Shown here one piece after another: positions 26,254 through 34,818 of a stretch of DNA of 64,000 nt (positions within the stretch are counted from its first letter, which is position 1; each line of letters begins with the position of its first letter). The notes below the pieces were generated by a model. It saw only the letters and a program-made list of their open reading frames with translations. It searched no databases and was not told the DNA's origin. The translations under genes and the position numbers were made by a program. The DNA is from Bog-473 sp963766995 (GTDB lineage Bacteria; Actinomycetota; Acidimicrobiia; Acidimicrobiales; RAAP-2). Location of the stretch: contig CAVYCE010000002.1 of assembly GCA_963766995.1 (NCBI GenBank), positions 372,001-436,000 of the forward strand. The letters are read 5' to 3'.

Positions 26254-26682
26254 ATGGTTGCCAACGGCCCCTCATTCCGTCTTCTGCCGCGCCTCAGTGA
26301 CGACACCAGGTTCTTCTGGACGTCGGGTGCAGACGGCGTCCTGCAGTTCCTTCGCTGCGGCGACTGCCGCAACTACATCCATCCGCCGGGGCCAGTGTGT
26401 CCACAGTGTCTTTCTCGAAACCTCGCTCCGGAAACCGTGAGCGGACGTGGAACGGTAGAGACCTTCTCCGTGAACTATCAACAGTGGATACCGGGGAGCG
26501 ACCCGTACATCATCGCCTGGGTGTCCATACCCGAACAGTCCTCCGTACGACTCACCACCAATCTCGTTGATGTTGAGCCTGATGACGTCTCGATCGGCAT
26601 GGAGGTCGAAGTGGTCTTCGAGCAGAACGACGATGTCTACATTCCTCTCTTCCGCCCAGTATCGGAAGGTGCGGCGCAATGA
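26254..26682 (+). CDS. DUF35 Zn-ribbon/OB-fold protein, thiolase partner
   Basis: A 142-residue protein. The N-terminal rubredoxin-like zinc ribbon has LRCGDC (CxxC) and PVCPQC (CxxC), followed by an OB-fold with GRGTVETFSVNYQQW and IIAWVSIPE. DUF35 proteins bind acyl-CoA and form complexes with thiolase-like partners; in actinobacterial steroid side-chain degradation such a pair is the Ltp2/ChsH2 aldolase. It overlaps the following thiolase-like gene by 4 nt (ATGA), so a physical complex is very likely. Confidence 0.92.
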   Translation: MVANGPSFRLLPRLSDDTRFFWTSGADGVLQFLRCGDCRNYIHPPGPVCPQCLSRNLAPETVSGRGTVETFSVNYQQWIPGSDPYIIAWVSIPEQSSVRLTTNLVDVEPDDVSIGMEVEVVFEQNDDVYIPLFRPVSEGAAQ

Positions 26683-27914
26683 GTCCCCGCCCGACAGAAG
26701 AGCCAATGGAGCGACGAGCCATCATTTCGGGCATCGGCCAGTCGGCCATCGGCCGCCGATTGGGGCGGGACGACCTCGACCTCACCATTGAGGCTGGACT
26801 GGCCGCCATCGCCGATGCCGGGCTCACCCGTGACGACATAGACGGCATCTCGACCTACCCGGGAATGGGTACCGGGACTCCTGGTTTCGCCGGACCAACC
26901 ACGCCTGAAGTGCAGGACGCCATGGGACTGTCCGTGAACTGGCATGACGGTGGTGGCGAGGGAGCGGGACAGATGCGAGCGGTGATCGCAGCCAGCCTGG
27001 CCGTGGCGGCGGGACTGGCCAAGAACGTGCTGGTCTATCGAACAGTGACGGAGGGCACGGCCCAGGGAACGGGCGGCCGCCAGGGCATCGGTGGCGGCGG
27101 GTCGGGTGGAGGAGGTGTGCCCCGCTTCGGCGGGTTCATGCAGTGGTCGCTCCCATTTGGCGCGGTGTCCGCCGCCAATTGGATTGCCATGGTGGGCCAA
27201 CGCCGAATGCACGAGTTCGGTCTCACGAGAGAGCAGCTGGGCCAAATCGCAGTGAATGGTCGGCGCAATGCCGGCCTCAATCCCAACGCGATTTATTCGG
27301 ATCCCATGTCATTGGACGACTACCTGGCCGCCCGCATGATCTCGACTCCGCTGTGCCTATTTGATTGCGATGCGCCATGTGACGGTTCGACCGCCGTCAT
27401 CGTCTCGCATCGAGATATGGCAGACGACCTCGATCACCCCGCCGTCAGCATCAACGCGGTGGGAACCGCACTGCGTGGTCGCCCGAGCTGGGATCAGTTC
27501 GACGACATCACCACCATGGCCGCCCGTGATGCTGGAGCGTCAATGTGGGAGCGCACCGAGTTGACCCCGACCGATGTTGACACGGCGCAGCTGTACGACG
27601 GATTTTCTGTATTGACCATTGTGTGGCTGGAAGCACTGGGTTTCTGCGGGCGTGGCGAGAGTGGACCGTTCATTGAAGGCGGGCAGGCCATCGCCCGCGA
27701 CGGCGTGCTGCCGCTCAACACTGCGGGCGGACAGCTCTCAGGCGGACGGCTGCATGGATTTGGGCTGATCCATGAAGCGTGCGTGCAACTTCGTGGTGAA
27801 GGTGGCCCACGGCAGGTCATTCGTCAGGGTGGCCGCATGCCTGAGGTGGCCGCAGTCGCCAATGGAGGCGGTCCCATCGCCGGCTCCATGTTGTTGACTC
27901 GGGGCATCCGTTAG
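26679..27914 (+). CDS. Thiolase-like protein (SCPx/Ltp2 type), no nucleophilic Cys
   Basis: A 411-residue thiolase-fold protein: IISGIGQSAIGR at the N-terminus, DTAQLYDGFSVLTIVWLEALGFCGRGE, and the C-terminal GGQLSGGRLHGFG. Where classical thiolases carry the nucleophilic Cys, the sequence reads HDGGGEGAGQM, with no Cys. It therefore probably does not run a normal Claisen thiolysis and may be a retro-aldolase like Ltp2, acting with the coupled DUF35 subunit. A Gly-rich loop (GGRQGIGGGGSGGGG) near residue 130 is unusually long. A second, independent homologue lies at 51559-52731. Confidence 0.88.
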   Translation: MSPRPTEEPMERRAIISGIGQSAIGRRLGRDDLDLTIEAGLAAIADAGLTRDDIDGISTYPGMGTGTPGFAGPTTPEVQDAMGLSVNWHDGGGEGAGQMRAVIAASLAVAAGLAKNVLVYRTVTEGTAQGTGGRQGIGGGGSGGGGVPRFGGFMQWSLPFGAVSAANWIAMVGQRRMHEFGLTREQLGQIAVNGRRNAGLNPNAIYSDPMSLDDYLAARMISTPLCLFDCDAPCDGSTAVIVSHRDMADDLDHPAVSINAVGTALRGRPSWDQFDDITTMAARDAGASMWERTELTPTDVDTAQLYDGFSVLTIVWLEALGFCGRGESGPFIEGGQAIARDGVLPLNTAGGQLSGGRLHGFGLIHEACVQLRGEGGPRQVIRQGGRMPEVAAVANGGGPIAGSMLLTRGIR

Positions 27915-27951
27915 CCCCGTCAATTGCAGCGCACCCGCTACCATCAGGGCG

Positions 27952-30255
27952 GTGCATGGGGCGGGGGCAAGCAAGTGGGCGCTTGCCGTCCTTCTGTCGG
28001 TGGCGGTATGTACTTCATTGAGCTTGGTGCCAGCAGGCGCTGTCCCAACCGCTCCGGCCACCTTCATCATTGTGGCGTCGCCCACGGGGCAAGGTTCGAC
28101 CTGCACGTCGAGCGCTCCGTGTTCTCTGCTCAGCGCGCAGTCAATGGCCAGGCAGCTCAGTCCCACCATGCAATCGAATATCGACGTGACGCTCAATGAC
28201 GGCACCTACGACTTGACCAAACCGCTTACGTTCGGCGCACAGGATTCCGGCATGAACGGGTTCCAGGTCATTTATTCAGCCGCGCCCGGTGCCCATCCCA
28301 TTCTGAGTGGAGCAGTGGCGGTCACGGGATGGCATCAGGTCGATGCCGCCACCAACATTTGGGCGGCACCTATCGCACCCGGCTTCGATACGGGGCAGCT
28401 GTATGTAAACGGCGTCAACGTGCCCCGCTCCAAGGGTCTGCCATCGGCCTATTACCTGCAGACGTCAACAGGATTTATTTCGTCGTCACCGGTGCTCTCC
28501 AATTGGCACGACATCACCAACGTGGCCGCGGTCTTTACCGGGGGCAATGGCGCCTGGACCCAGCCCACCTGCAACGTTGCAGCAGTCAGTGGCGACGTCA
28601 TCACCATGAGCGAACCGTGCTGGAACAATCTGCATCTGCCCGGTGATGGGAGCCAGGAAGTGTCGTGGGTCTACGGGCCTCAAGGCGGATTCGGGGGTCT
28701 CTCCGGCGCGGCACAGCCGTCGTTTTTCGAGAACGCGTATGAACTTCTGACGCCCGGTCATTGGGCCATCGATCAGACCAGCCATCAGATCTTCTACGAC
28801 CCTCCTGCTGGACAGGACGTGACCAACGCCACCGTCTTGGCCCCGGTGCTCCAAACCCTGGTCGACGTCCAGGGCACGCTGGCCGATCCGGTGCATGACC
28901 TCACCTTCGAGGGATTGCAGTTCTCCTACGGCACGTGGACACAGCCCGACACGCTGCAGGGATTCGCCGAAATGCAGGCGGATTGGACGCTGACCGGCCC
29001 CAACGCAGCGAATGCACAGGGCACCTGCTACTACTCCATCGCGTCCGGCACCTGTCCGTATGCCTCGTGGACTCGCACGCCGGCCAACGTGGTCCTGTCG
29101 GCTACCCACGACGTGACGATGGAAGGTGACACGTTCACGCATCTCGGAGGGGCGGGGCTGGACGTCGAATACGGCAGCCAGAACGATCTGATTGAAGGGA
29201 ACGAGTTCTCCGACATTTCCGCCTCGGGCATTCAATTTGGTAGCACCAACGATCCCAATCCGGCTGCTGTGCACGCCGGCGCCGACGAGATCAATTCGGG
29301 CGACACCATCACCGACAACTACATCCACAACGTGGCCAATCAGTACTTGGGCGGCATCGGGATCTGGGTGGGCTACGTCGAAGGGGCTGACATCTCACAT
29401 AATCAGATTGACGATGTCCCCTACAGCGCCATCAGCATCGGATGGGCCGGCTGGCACTCCAACATCATCGCCCCCAATGCCGACCCCAACGTCAATGCCA
29501 ACAACCTGATTTCGGACAATCTCATGTTCGACTACATGCAAACGCTGGGTGACGGTGGTGCGATCTATACCAACGGGAGTCAGGCCACCGGCTGGGGTAA
29601 CGAGCTCGTCATCAGCGGGAACGTGGCGTACTCAGGCACCAATACCGACTTCAGCCTCTACACCGACACCGGATCGAAGTACATCGAACTCACCCACAAC
29701 GTGGTCTATGACCAGCCCGTCGATTCCTTCGCCTCCGGTGGCTGCCACACCGTGGGGCATATTCGCCTCATCGACAACTACTTCTCTCCCTTTGGACCCC
29801 TGTATCCGTGCGATGCGGTCACCGACGTCGAGGTGACGAACGATCAACTGGTGTGCACCGACCTATCGCCCAACCAAGCACCTTCGTCCATCCTCGCTTC
29901 CGCCGGGCTTGAGCCGACGCAGCGGGCACTGCTTGGCCATGGTGCGCCCATTGTCAACTTGGTCGGGCCGAGTGAGCTTCCACCCGAGGGCGGTGAGGTC
30001 CTCATCAGCGGCAGCGGATTCACACCCACCTCTTCCGTGCACTTCGGCGCGGCTTCGGCCCTTGCCGTCAACGTGATCTCCGCCAACTACATCGAGGCCA
30101 TGGCGCCACCACACAGCGGCACTGTCGAGGTCATCGTCACCAGCCCCACTGGATCGAGCGCGGCCAGCGCGGCCAGCCAAGAGGAGTTCACCTCATTGCC
30201 GTCACCCTGCCTACCCCTGGTGGGTGGCAACTTCAGTTCGTCGCTGGCTCCTTAA
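27952..30255 (+). CDS. Secreted parallel beta-helix protein with IPT/TIG-like C-terminal domain
   Basis: A 767-residue exported protein. The signal peptide WALAVLLSVAVCTSLSLVPAGA ends near residue 30. A pectate-lyase-like beginning follows (TLNDGTYDLTKPLTFGAQDS, PILSGAVAVTGW), then a right-handed beta-helix rich in NxI/NxF turns (NDLIEGNEFSDISASGIQFG, ADISHNQIDDVPYSAISIG, ISGNVAYSGTN). The final ~90 residues (EGGEVLISGSGFTPTSSVHFG) look like an IPT/TIG immunoglobulin fold. The build suggests a polysaccharide-active enzyme (lyase or glycosidase), but no active site can be assigned. GTG start at 27952 with AGGGCG upstream. The stop overlaps the convergent GMC gene. Confidence 0.85.
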   Translation: MHGAGASKWALAVLLSVAVCTSLSLVPAGAVPTAPATFIIVASPTGQGSTCTSSAPCSLLSAQSMARQLSPTMQSNIDVTLNDGTYDLTKPLTFGAQDSGMNGFQVIYSAAPGAHPILSGAVAVTGWHQVDAATNIWAAPIAPGFDTGQLYVNGVNVPRSKGLPSAYYLQTSTGFISSSPVLSNWHDITNVAAVFTGGNGAWTQPTCNVAAVSGDVITMSEPCWNNLHLPGDGSQEVSWVYGPQGGFGGLSGAAQPSFFENAYELLTPGHWAIDQTSHQIFYDPPAGQDVTNATVLAPVLQTLVDVQGTLADPVHDLTFEGLQFSYGTWTQPDTLQGFAEMQADWTLTGPNAANAQGTCYYSIASGTCPYASWTRTPANVVLSATHDVTMEGDTFTHLGGAGLDVEYGSQNDLIEGNEFSDISASGIQFGSTNDPNPAAVHAGADEINSGDTITDNYIHNVANQYLGGIGIWVGYVEGADISHNQIDDVPYSAISIGWAGWHSNIIAPNADPNVNANNLISDNLMFDYMQTLGDGGAIYTNGSQATGWGNELVISGNVAYSGTNTDFSLYTDTGSKYIELTHNVVYDQPVDSFASGGCHTVGHIRLIDNYFSPFGPLYPCDAVTDVEVTNDQLVCTDLSPNQAPSSILASAGLEPTQRALLGHGAPIVNLVGPSELPPEGGEVLISGSGFTPTSSVHFGAASALAVNVISANYIEAMAPPHSGTVEVIVTSPTGSSAASAASQEEFTSLPSPCLPLVGGNFSSSLAP

Positions 30256-31913
30256 CCGGGAGACGTACCGGCCAGGTGGTGCGCCGCTCTGGCGGCCAAG
30301 GCCACCAGTGTGAGCGTCGGGCCGTAGCCGGCGGACGTCACGAAGACAGATGAGTCCGCCACGACGACGTTGTCCAAGTTGTGCACTCGGCCCCAACGGT
30401 CCACCACCGAGGTCTTGGGGTCATCCCCCATTCGGGCGGTGCCGATGACGTGACGACTCTCGGGAATTGGAGTGGTCTCAATGCCGTGATACGAGACACC
30501 GGGTGACGAAGTGTGGATGGTCCATTCCGAACCCATCTCTTCCAGCACACCCTGCAAAATCTTGCCGTAGTGCTTCGAAGCCACCAGCTCGTGGCGGCCC
30601 GGCTTGTAGGTGACGCGGGCCACTGGAAGCCCTCGGGCATCGCGAATGGACGGACTCAGATCAACCGTATTGGTGGCATACGCCAGGTCTTCTCCCTGCA
30701 TGATGAAGGCCCACATCCGGTCACCCAGATTTGAGTCGCGCATGGCCTGGGCGTGGTGTCGGCCCCATGGGGTGTGTCTGGCTTCCATGGTCAGGTGTCC
30801 CCCGCCAGCGTGCTCGACCAGCCCGCCACGGATGTAGGGGAGTCCCCCCTCGGCCGCTGCGGCCCGGGAGGCATCGTCTTGCACCATGGCATCGTCGTGG
30901 ACATGGGTCACCGAGCGACCTCGGTGGGGATGCAATCGCACGTCCTTGAAGTGACCCACCACAATGGTCTGAAAATGCACCATCAGGTGGCGCCCCAGCG
31001 CTGGGTGGTCCAGGCCCGATATGAGCAACAGGCGTGGCGTCTCGATGGCCCCGCCGGCCACGACGATGAGCTTGGCGTCCATCGATCGCTCCACGCCGTC
31101 TGGGCCAATGAAGTCGATGCCGACGGCCCGACTCCCTTCGGTGCGGATCCGAGTGACACAGGTCTCGGCCATGAGCTCGGCCCGACCGGTAGCAAACGTC
31201 TTGGTCAACAACGCCACGGGGTCGCCCTTGGCATGGATGGGACAACCGAAAAAGGCGCAGAATCCGCAGTTGTTGCAGCCCGGTCGCCCGTCATAGGGAA
31301 CGCTGTTGGCCGCGGTCGGTGCTTCGTAGGGATGAAGGCCCCTTCGTTCAGCCGCAGCGGACGAGAGCAGGGCACCGTACATGGGAGCTCCCGGCGGCAT
31401 CGGGTACTCCCCCGACCGCCAAGCGGCAAAGGGATTGGCGCCCGCTTTCCCGGCCACACCTATGGCTCGCTCCACTTCTGCGTAATACGGCTCCATCTCG
31501 TCGTAATCGAGCGGCCAATCATCGACGTGGGCATCGTCCTGGGGTCCGTACGTGGACAGGAGCCGGAAGTCCTCTTCTCGGAAGCGGGGCACCTTGCCAT
31601 CGGCATGCACTCCACCTCCGCCAACGGTGGTGGGAATGGAGTTCACCTCGCCAACGTGGGTGTGCTCCCCTTCATCGGCGGACATGCGGAAGGCCCTCGG
31701 TTCGGTCAGCGGGTCCGGCCCGAGGAAATGACGCGACATGAACTTGATCTCGTCGTTGGAATAGTCGGCAGCGGGCTGAGTGAGGTCATTGGGGTCGAGC
31801 AGATGATTGCGACCCTTCTCAATGATCAACACCGACCAACCGGCACGGGTAAGTACTTCTGCCACGGTCGAACCACCAGGACCCGATCCAATAATGATGA
31901 CGTCCGGGGTCAT
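30252..31913 (-). CDS. GMC-family FAD oxidoreductase
   Basis: A 553-residue flavoenzyme. FAD-binding VIIIGSGPGGSTVAEVLTR at the N-terminus, GMC/cholesterol-oxidase-like substrate domain, and the C-terminal VVADSSVFVTSAGYGPTLT signature. A Cys cluster GCNNCGFCAFFGC near residues 212-224 resembles that in long-chain alcohol oxidases and gluconate-dehydrogenase-like subunits. It overlaps by 4 nt a gluconate-2-dehydrogenase subunit-3-like gene. The pair therefore most likely forms an alcohol, sugar or sterol dehydrogenase passing electrons to a membrane acceptor. Confidence 0.92.
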   Translation of the reverse strand: MTPDVIIIGSGPGGSTVAEVLTRAGWSVLIIEKGRNHLLDPNDLTQPAADYSNDEIKFMSRHFLGPDPLTEPRAFRMSADEGEHTHVGEVNSIPTTVGGGGVHADGKVPRFREEDFRLLSTYGPQDDAHVDDWPLDYDEMEPYYAEVERAIGVAGKAGANPFAAWRSGEYPMPPGAPMYGALLSSAAAERRGLHPYEAPTAANSVPYDGRPGCNNCGFCAFFGCPIHAKGDPVALLTKTFATGRAELMAETCVTRIRTEGSRAVGIDFIGPDGVERSMDAKLIVVAGGAIETPRLLLISGLDHPALGRHLMVHFQTIVVGHFKDVRLHPHRGRSVTHVHDDAMVQDDASRAAAAEGGLPYIRGGLVEHAGGGHLTMEARHTPWGRHHAQAMRDSNLGDRMWAFIMQGEDLAYATNTVDLSPSIRDARGLPVARVTYKPGRHELVASKHYGKILQGVLEEMGSEWTIHTSSPGVSYHGIETTPIPESRHVIGTARMGDDPKTSVVDRWGRVHNLDNVVVADSSVFVTSAGYGPTLTLVALAARAAHHLAGTSPG

Positions 31914-32515
31914 GGCTGGGATACTTCGGCATCGCTGTAACCCCGCGGCTGCACGTCACCCGGACGTCCGATGTAAGCCCACCCCATTCCGTCACGATTG
32001 CCGCCGTATTCCGGAGCGCCGTACATCCCCTCGCAGCAGTGCTCCCAGAGCAGGTCGTGGAACGCCTCCTCCTCCCGTAGTCGGCGCCGCTGCTCTGACC
32101 CGCTGACATCGCAGAAGTCCTCCCCGAGAGCGGCCAATCCGGTGCGGTATCGCTCTTGCAGCCCGACCACTGGTCCGTTGAACTCTCGCTCGGGTAGTCC
32201 TTGCGACCCCTCAATCCGCATACGCCAGGCCAGCTCGTCCAGCCGGCTCAACTGATGGAAGGTGCTGAAACGGGCCTCACCCCCCATACGCCCAGAGGTC
32301 GGACCACCGGCCCAAATTCGGGGCGGGTCGAAGGTGAAGGCACCAAGGAGGATGTCGATGTAGTCCGCCACACCGGCTTCTTCAGCTCCGGGCGCGCCTT
32401 GGTCAGAGGGCATCATTTGGGCGCAAGCCGCCCGCAGAATGGCGTATTGGTGGTCGCTCAACCACACGGGCATCGGAAGAACGTAGCGTGCGATGCACTC
32501 AATTGCTGACTCCAC
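31910..32515 (-). CDS. Gluconate 2-dehydrogenase subunit 3-like protein
   Basis: A 201-residue protein matching the small-subunit family that accompanies GMC flavoenzymes (WLSDHQYAILRAACAQMMPSDQ, EAGVADYIDILLGAF, FEEAFHDLLWEHCCEGMYGAPEYGGNRDGMGWAYIG-like end). It likely chaperones or anchors the catalytic subunit. I place the start at GTG 32515, 13 nt after the LysR stop; ATG 32473 is an alternative, and a longer frame to 32581 would overlap LysR. No Tat signal is evident, unlike typical family members, which is odd. Confidence 0.75.
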   Translation of the reverse strand: MESAIECIARYVLPMPVWLSDHQYAILRAACAQMMPSDQGAPGAEEAGVADYIDILLGAFTFDPPRIWAGGPTSGRMGGEARFSTFHQLSRLDELAWRMRIEGSQGLPEREFNGPVVGLQERYRTGLAALGEDFCDVSGSEQRRRLREEEAFHDLLWEHCCEGMYGAPEYGGNRDGMGWAYIGRPGDVQPRGYSDAEVSQP

Positions 32516-32528
32516 TGTCAGGTCGGCT

Positions 32529-33383
32529 TCAGACCCCGTTGACTCGTTCGAGGTTGTGCGCCAGGCCGTCAGCGGCCGCATGTGGGAGCGCCGAGGAGCG
32601 GCGAGCCAGCACGAGCGTGCGTGATACGAGCGGCGAACTCCGGACCGGGCGTAGCGGGTTGGGCAATCCTTCAGCTTGGGCTGCCGGGAGCACCGTCCAA
32701 CCCAGTCCGAGATGGGTCATCTCGCGGAGCACTTCAGGCTGATTCGAATCGGCCACTACCTCGACCGACGCCCCGAGGGTGCGCAGCGCTCTGACGATGA
32801 CCTGGCGGGTTGACGAGCTCGGGGGAAAGGTCACCCAAGGTCCCCATTTTGATGGGTCATTGGTGCGGGTACTTCCGGATCCGTAGACGAAGAGGGGCTC
32901 GTCGAGCAGTCGACGTGCGGTGACGTCAGGAATGGGATCGCTCGGCGCAACGCAGACGACGACGTCCAAGCTGCCCCGGGCGAGGAGGTCAAGGAGTGGA
33001 CCTGATGGAGCCACGGTCAGTCGGAGGTCGACATCGGGCCGCTCTTCTCGAAAGGAGCGAAGCACGTCAGCACAATGATGCAGCGCGGCGGCATCAATCA
33101 TGCCAACCCGCAAACGTCCAACCTCGCCCCGCCGAGCACTTGAGGCCCATGTCGCCAGGTCGCGCGTCTGGGCCAACACTCGCCGAGCGTGCGCCACCAC
33201 GGGCGCCGCTTCTGGTGTGGGTACTCGGCGCCGCCCTCGTGGCTCAAACAGGGTGAGGCCCAGGCGTCGCTCGAGTTCGGCCAGGCCCTGCGAGAGCGCG
33301 GATGGCGACACACCCATGTTCTCTGCGGCAGCCGCCCACGTGGGGGCGTCGACGGCAGCCGCCAGATATTCGAGTTGGGCCAC
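32529..33383 (-). CDS. LysR-family transcriptional regulator
   Basis: A 284-residue regulator. The winged HTH is in residues ~12-45 (WAAAAENMGVSPSALSQGLAELERRLG), followed by a periplasmic-binding-protein-like effector domain (VGMIDAAALHHCADVLRSFREE). GTG start; typical family length is 290-310, and an in-frame CTG about 18 nt further upstream would give the usual NLTVAQLEYLA beginning. It is divergent from inositol-3-phosphate synthase and immediately upstream of the GMC pair, so it could control both. Confidence 0.88.
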   Translation of the reverse strand: MAQLEYLAAAVDAPTWAAAAENMGVSPSALSQGLAELERRLGLTLFEPRGRRRVPTPEAAPVVAHARRVLAQTRDLATWASSARRGEVGRLRVGMIDAAALHHCADVLRSFREERPDVDLRLTVAPSGPLLDLLARGSLDVVVCVAPSDPIPDVTARRLLDEPLFVYGSGSTRTNDPSKWGPWVTFPPSSSTRQVIVRALRTLGASVEVVADSNQPEVLREMTHLGLGWTVLPAAQAEGLPNPLRPVRSSPLVSRTLVLARRSSALPHAAADGLAHNLERVNGV

Positions 33384-33422
33384 GGTGAGGTTCGGCAGGA
33401 CGGCTGGGGTCTGGTTCGTTAA

Positions 33423-33444
33423 TGAAGTGATACTTCACTATAGT
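33423..33444. promoter_or_regulatory. LysR-type palindrome and -10 element before inositol synthase
   Basis: Perfect palindrome TGAAGT-GAT-ACTTCA (33423-33437) directly before a TATAGT (33439-33444) that could be the -10 of the inositol synthase promoter. Its place in the divergent gap fits an operator for the adjacent LysR protein. Confidence 0.55.
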
Positions 33445-33477
33445 AATGATTTGATCACGATTAGCAATGTGTCCTGT

Positions 33478-34809
33478 ATGGTCAACGGCATGACCCCACG
33501 TGCCCAGACCACCCCTCCCACCATCGCTCCGGCTACCGGAAAGCTCGGCATTTTGATGCCCGGCCTCGGCGCTGTGGCTTCCACGTTCATCGCCGGCGTC
33601 ATCGCCGCTCGCCAGGGCCTCACCGTTCCGGTCGGTTCGCTGACCCAGGTGGCTCATATTCGGCTGGGCGATCGTGAGGAGGGTCGCAATCCGCTCATTC
33701 GCGACTTCGTGCCCATCACCCCATTGGACGACATTGTGTTCGGCGGGTGGGACCCGCTGTCGTCGAACGCACTGGAAGCGGCACTGACGTGCGGCGTCCT
33801 CGAGCAACGCGACCTCGCCGCCATTTCCGGCGAACTTGAAGGCATCACCGCTATGGACGCCGTGTTCGACCAGCATTGGGTCTCACGACTCGAAGGCGTA
33901 CGGGTGAAGGCTCCTGCGAGCAAATGGGAGCACGCCCAGGCGTTGATGGCCGATATTGAGCGCTTTCGCACCGAGAATGGCTGTGACCGCCTGGTCGCAG
34001 TGTGGTGTGGCTCCACCGAGGCGTACCACGAGCCCGTCGACGTCCACGAGACCCTGGAGGCGTTCGAAGCCGGCCTGCACTCATCTCACGAGGAAATCGC
34101 CCCTAGTCAGATTTACGCCTACGCCCTCCTGATGTCGGGCGTGCCCTTCGCCAATGGTGCTCCCAACAACGCGGTCGACATCCCAGCCATGCTTGAACTG
34201 GCCGAACGTCAGGGCGTCCCGATCTGTGGCAAGGACTTCAAGACCGGCCAAACCCTCATGAAGACGATCCTGGCTCCAGGCTTCAAGGCCCGCATGCTCG
34301 GACTGCGGGGGTGGTACTCGACCAACATTTTGGGCAACCGCGATGGAGAAGTGCTTGACGACCCCGAAAACTTCAAATCAAAGGAGATGTCGAAGCTCGG
34401 CGTGCTCGACACCATTCTCCAACCCGAGGAGTACCCCGAGCTCTACGGCAACATCGACCACGTCGTGCGCATCAACTACTACCCGCCCCGCGGCGACAAC
34501 AAAGAGGGCTGGGACAACATCGATATCTTCGGATGGATGGGGTACCCGATGCAGATCAAGGTTGACTTCCTGTGCCGCGATTCAATCCTGGCCGCACCAT
34601 TGGTGCTCGATCTCGCACTCTTCATGGATCTCGCGGCCCGTGCCGGCAAGTCAGGTGTGCAGGAGTGGTTGTCCTTCTACTTCAAGTCACCGCAGCAAGT
34701 AAACGGTCTGCCGCCCGAGCACGACATCTTCATTCAGCACACCAAATTGAAGAACACGTTGCGCTCATGGATGGGCGAGGCACCGATCACTCACCTCGAA
34801 GAAGACTGA
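33478..34809 (+). CDS. Inositol-3-phosphate synthase
   Basis: A 443-residue enzyme converting D-glucose 6-phosphate to 1D-myo-inositol 3-phosphate with internal NAD redox chemistry. Characteristic segments are LGILMPGLGAVASTFIAGV (NAD site), FGGWDPLSSNALEA, DKGLxx-like CGKDFKTGQTLMKT, NILGNRDGEVLDD and the late KVDFLCRDSILAAPLVLDLALF. Actinobacteria use the product for phosphatidylinositol and mycothiol. ATG 33478 or 33490 are both possible starts. It is divergent from LysR and convergent with an acyl-CoA dehydrogenase. A longer apparent frame from 33100 is read-through of the opposite LysR gene. Confidence 0.92.
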   Translation: MVNGMTPRAQTTPPTIAPATGKLGILMPGLGAVASTFIAGVIAARQGLTVPVGSLTQVAHIRLGDREEGRNPLIRDFVPITPLDDIVFGGWDPLSSNALEAALTCGVLEQRDLAAISGELEGITAMDAVFDQHWVSRLEGVRVKAPASKWEHAQALMADIERFRTENGCDRLVAVWCGSTEAYHEPVDVHETLEAFEAGLHSSHEEIAPSQIYAYALLMSGVPFANGAPNNAVDIPAMLELAERQGVPICGKDFKTGQTLMKTILAPGFKARMLGLRGWYSTNILGNRDGEVLDDPENFKSKEMSKLGVLDTILQPEEYPELYGNIDHVVRINYYPPRGDNKEGWDNIDIFGWMGYPMQIKVDFLCRDSILAAPLVLDLALFMDLAARAGKSGVQEWLSFYFKSPQQVNGLPPEHDIFIQHTKLKNTLRSWMGEAPITHLEED

Positions 34810-34818
34810 CCAACTGGT

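Noticed and set aside
30753..31940. Long open frame on the plus strand opposite the GMC oxidoreductase
   Set aside because: Antisense shadow of a GC-rich gene: Arg/Gly/His-rich composition and no recognisable motif. The real gene on the minus strand has clear FAD motifs.
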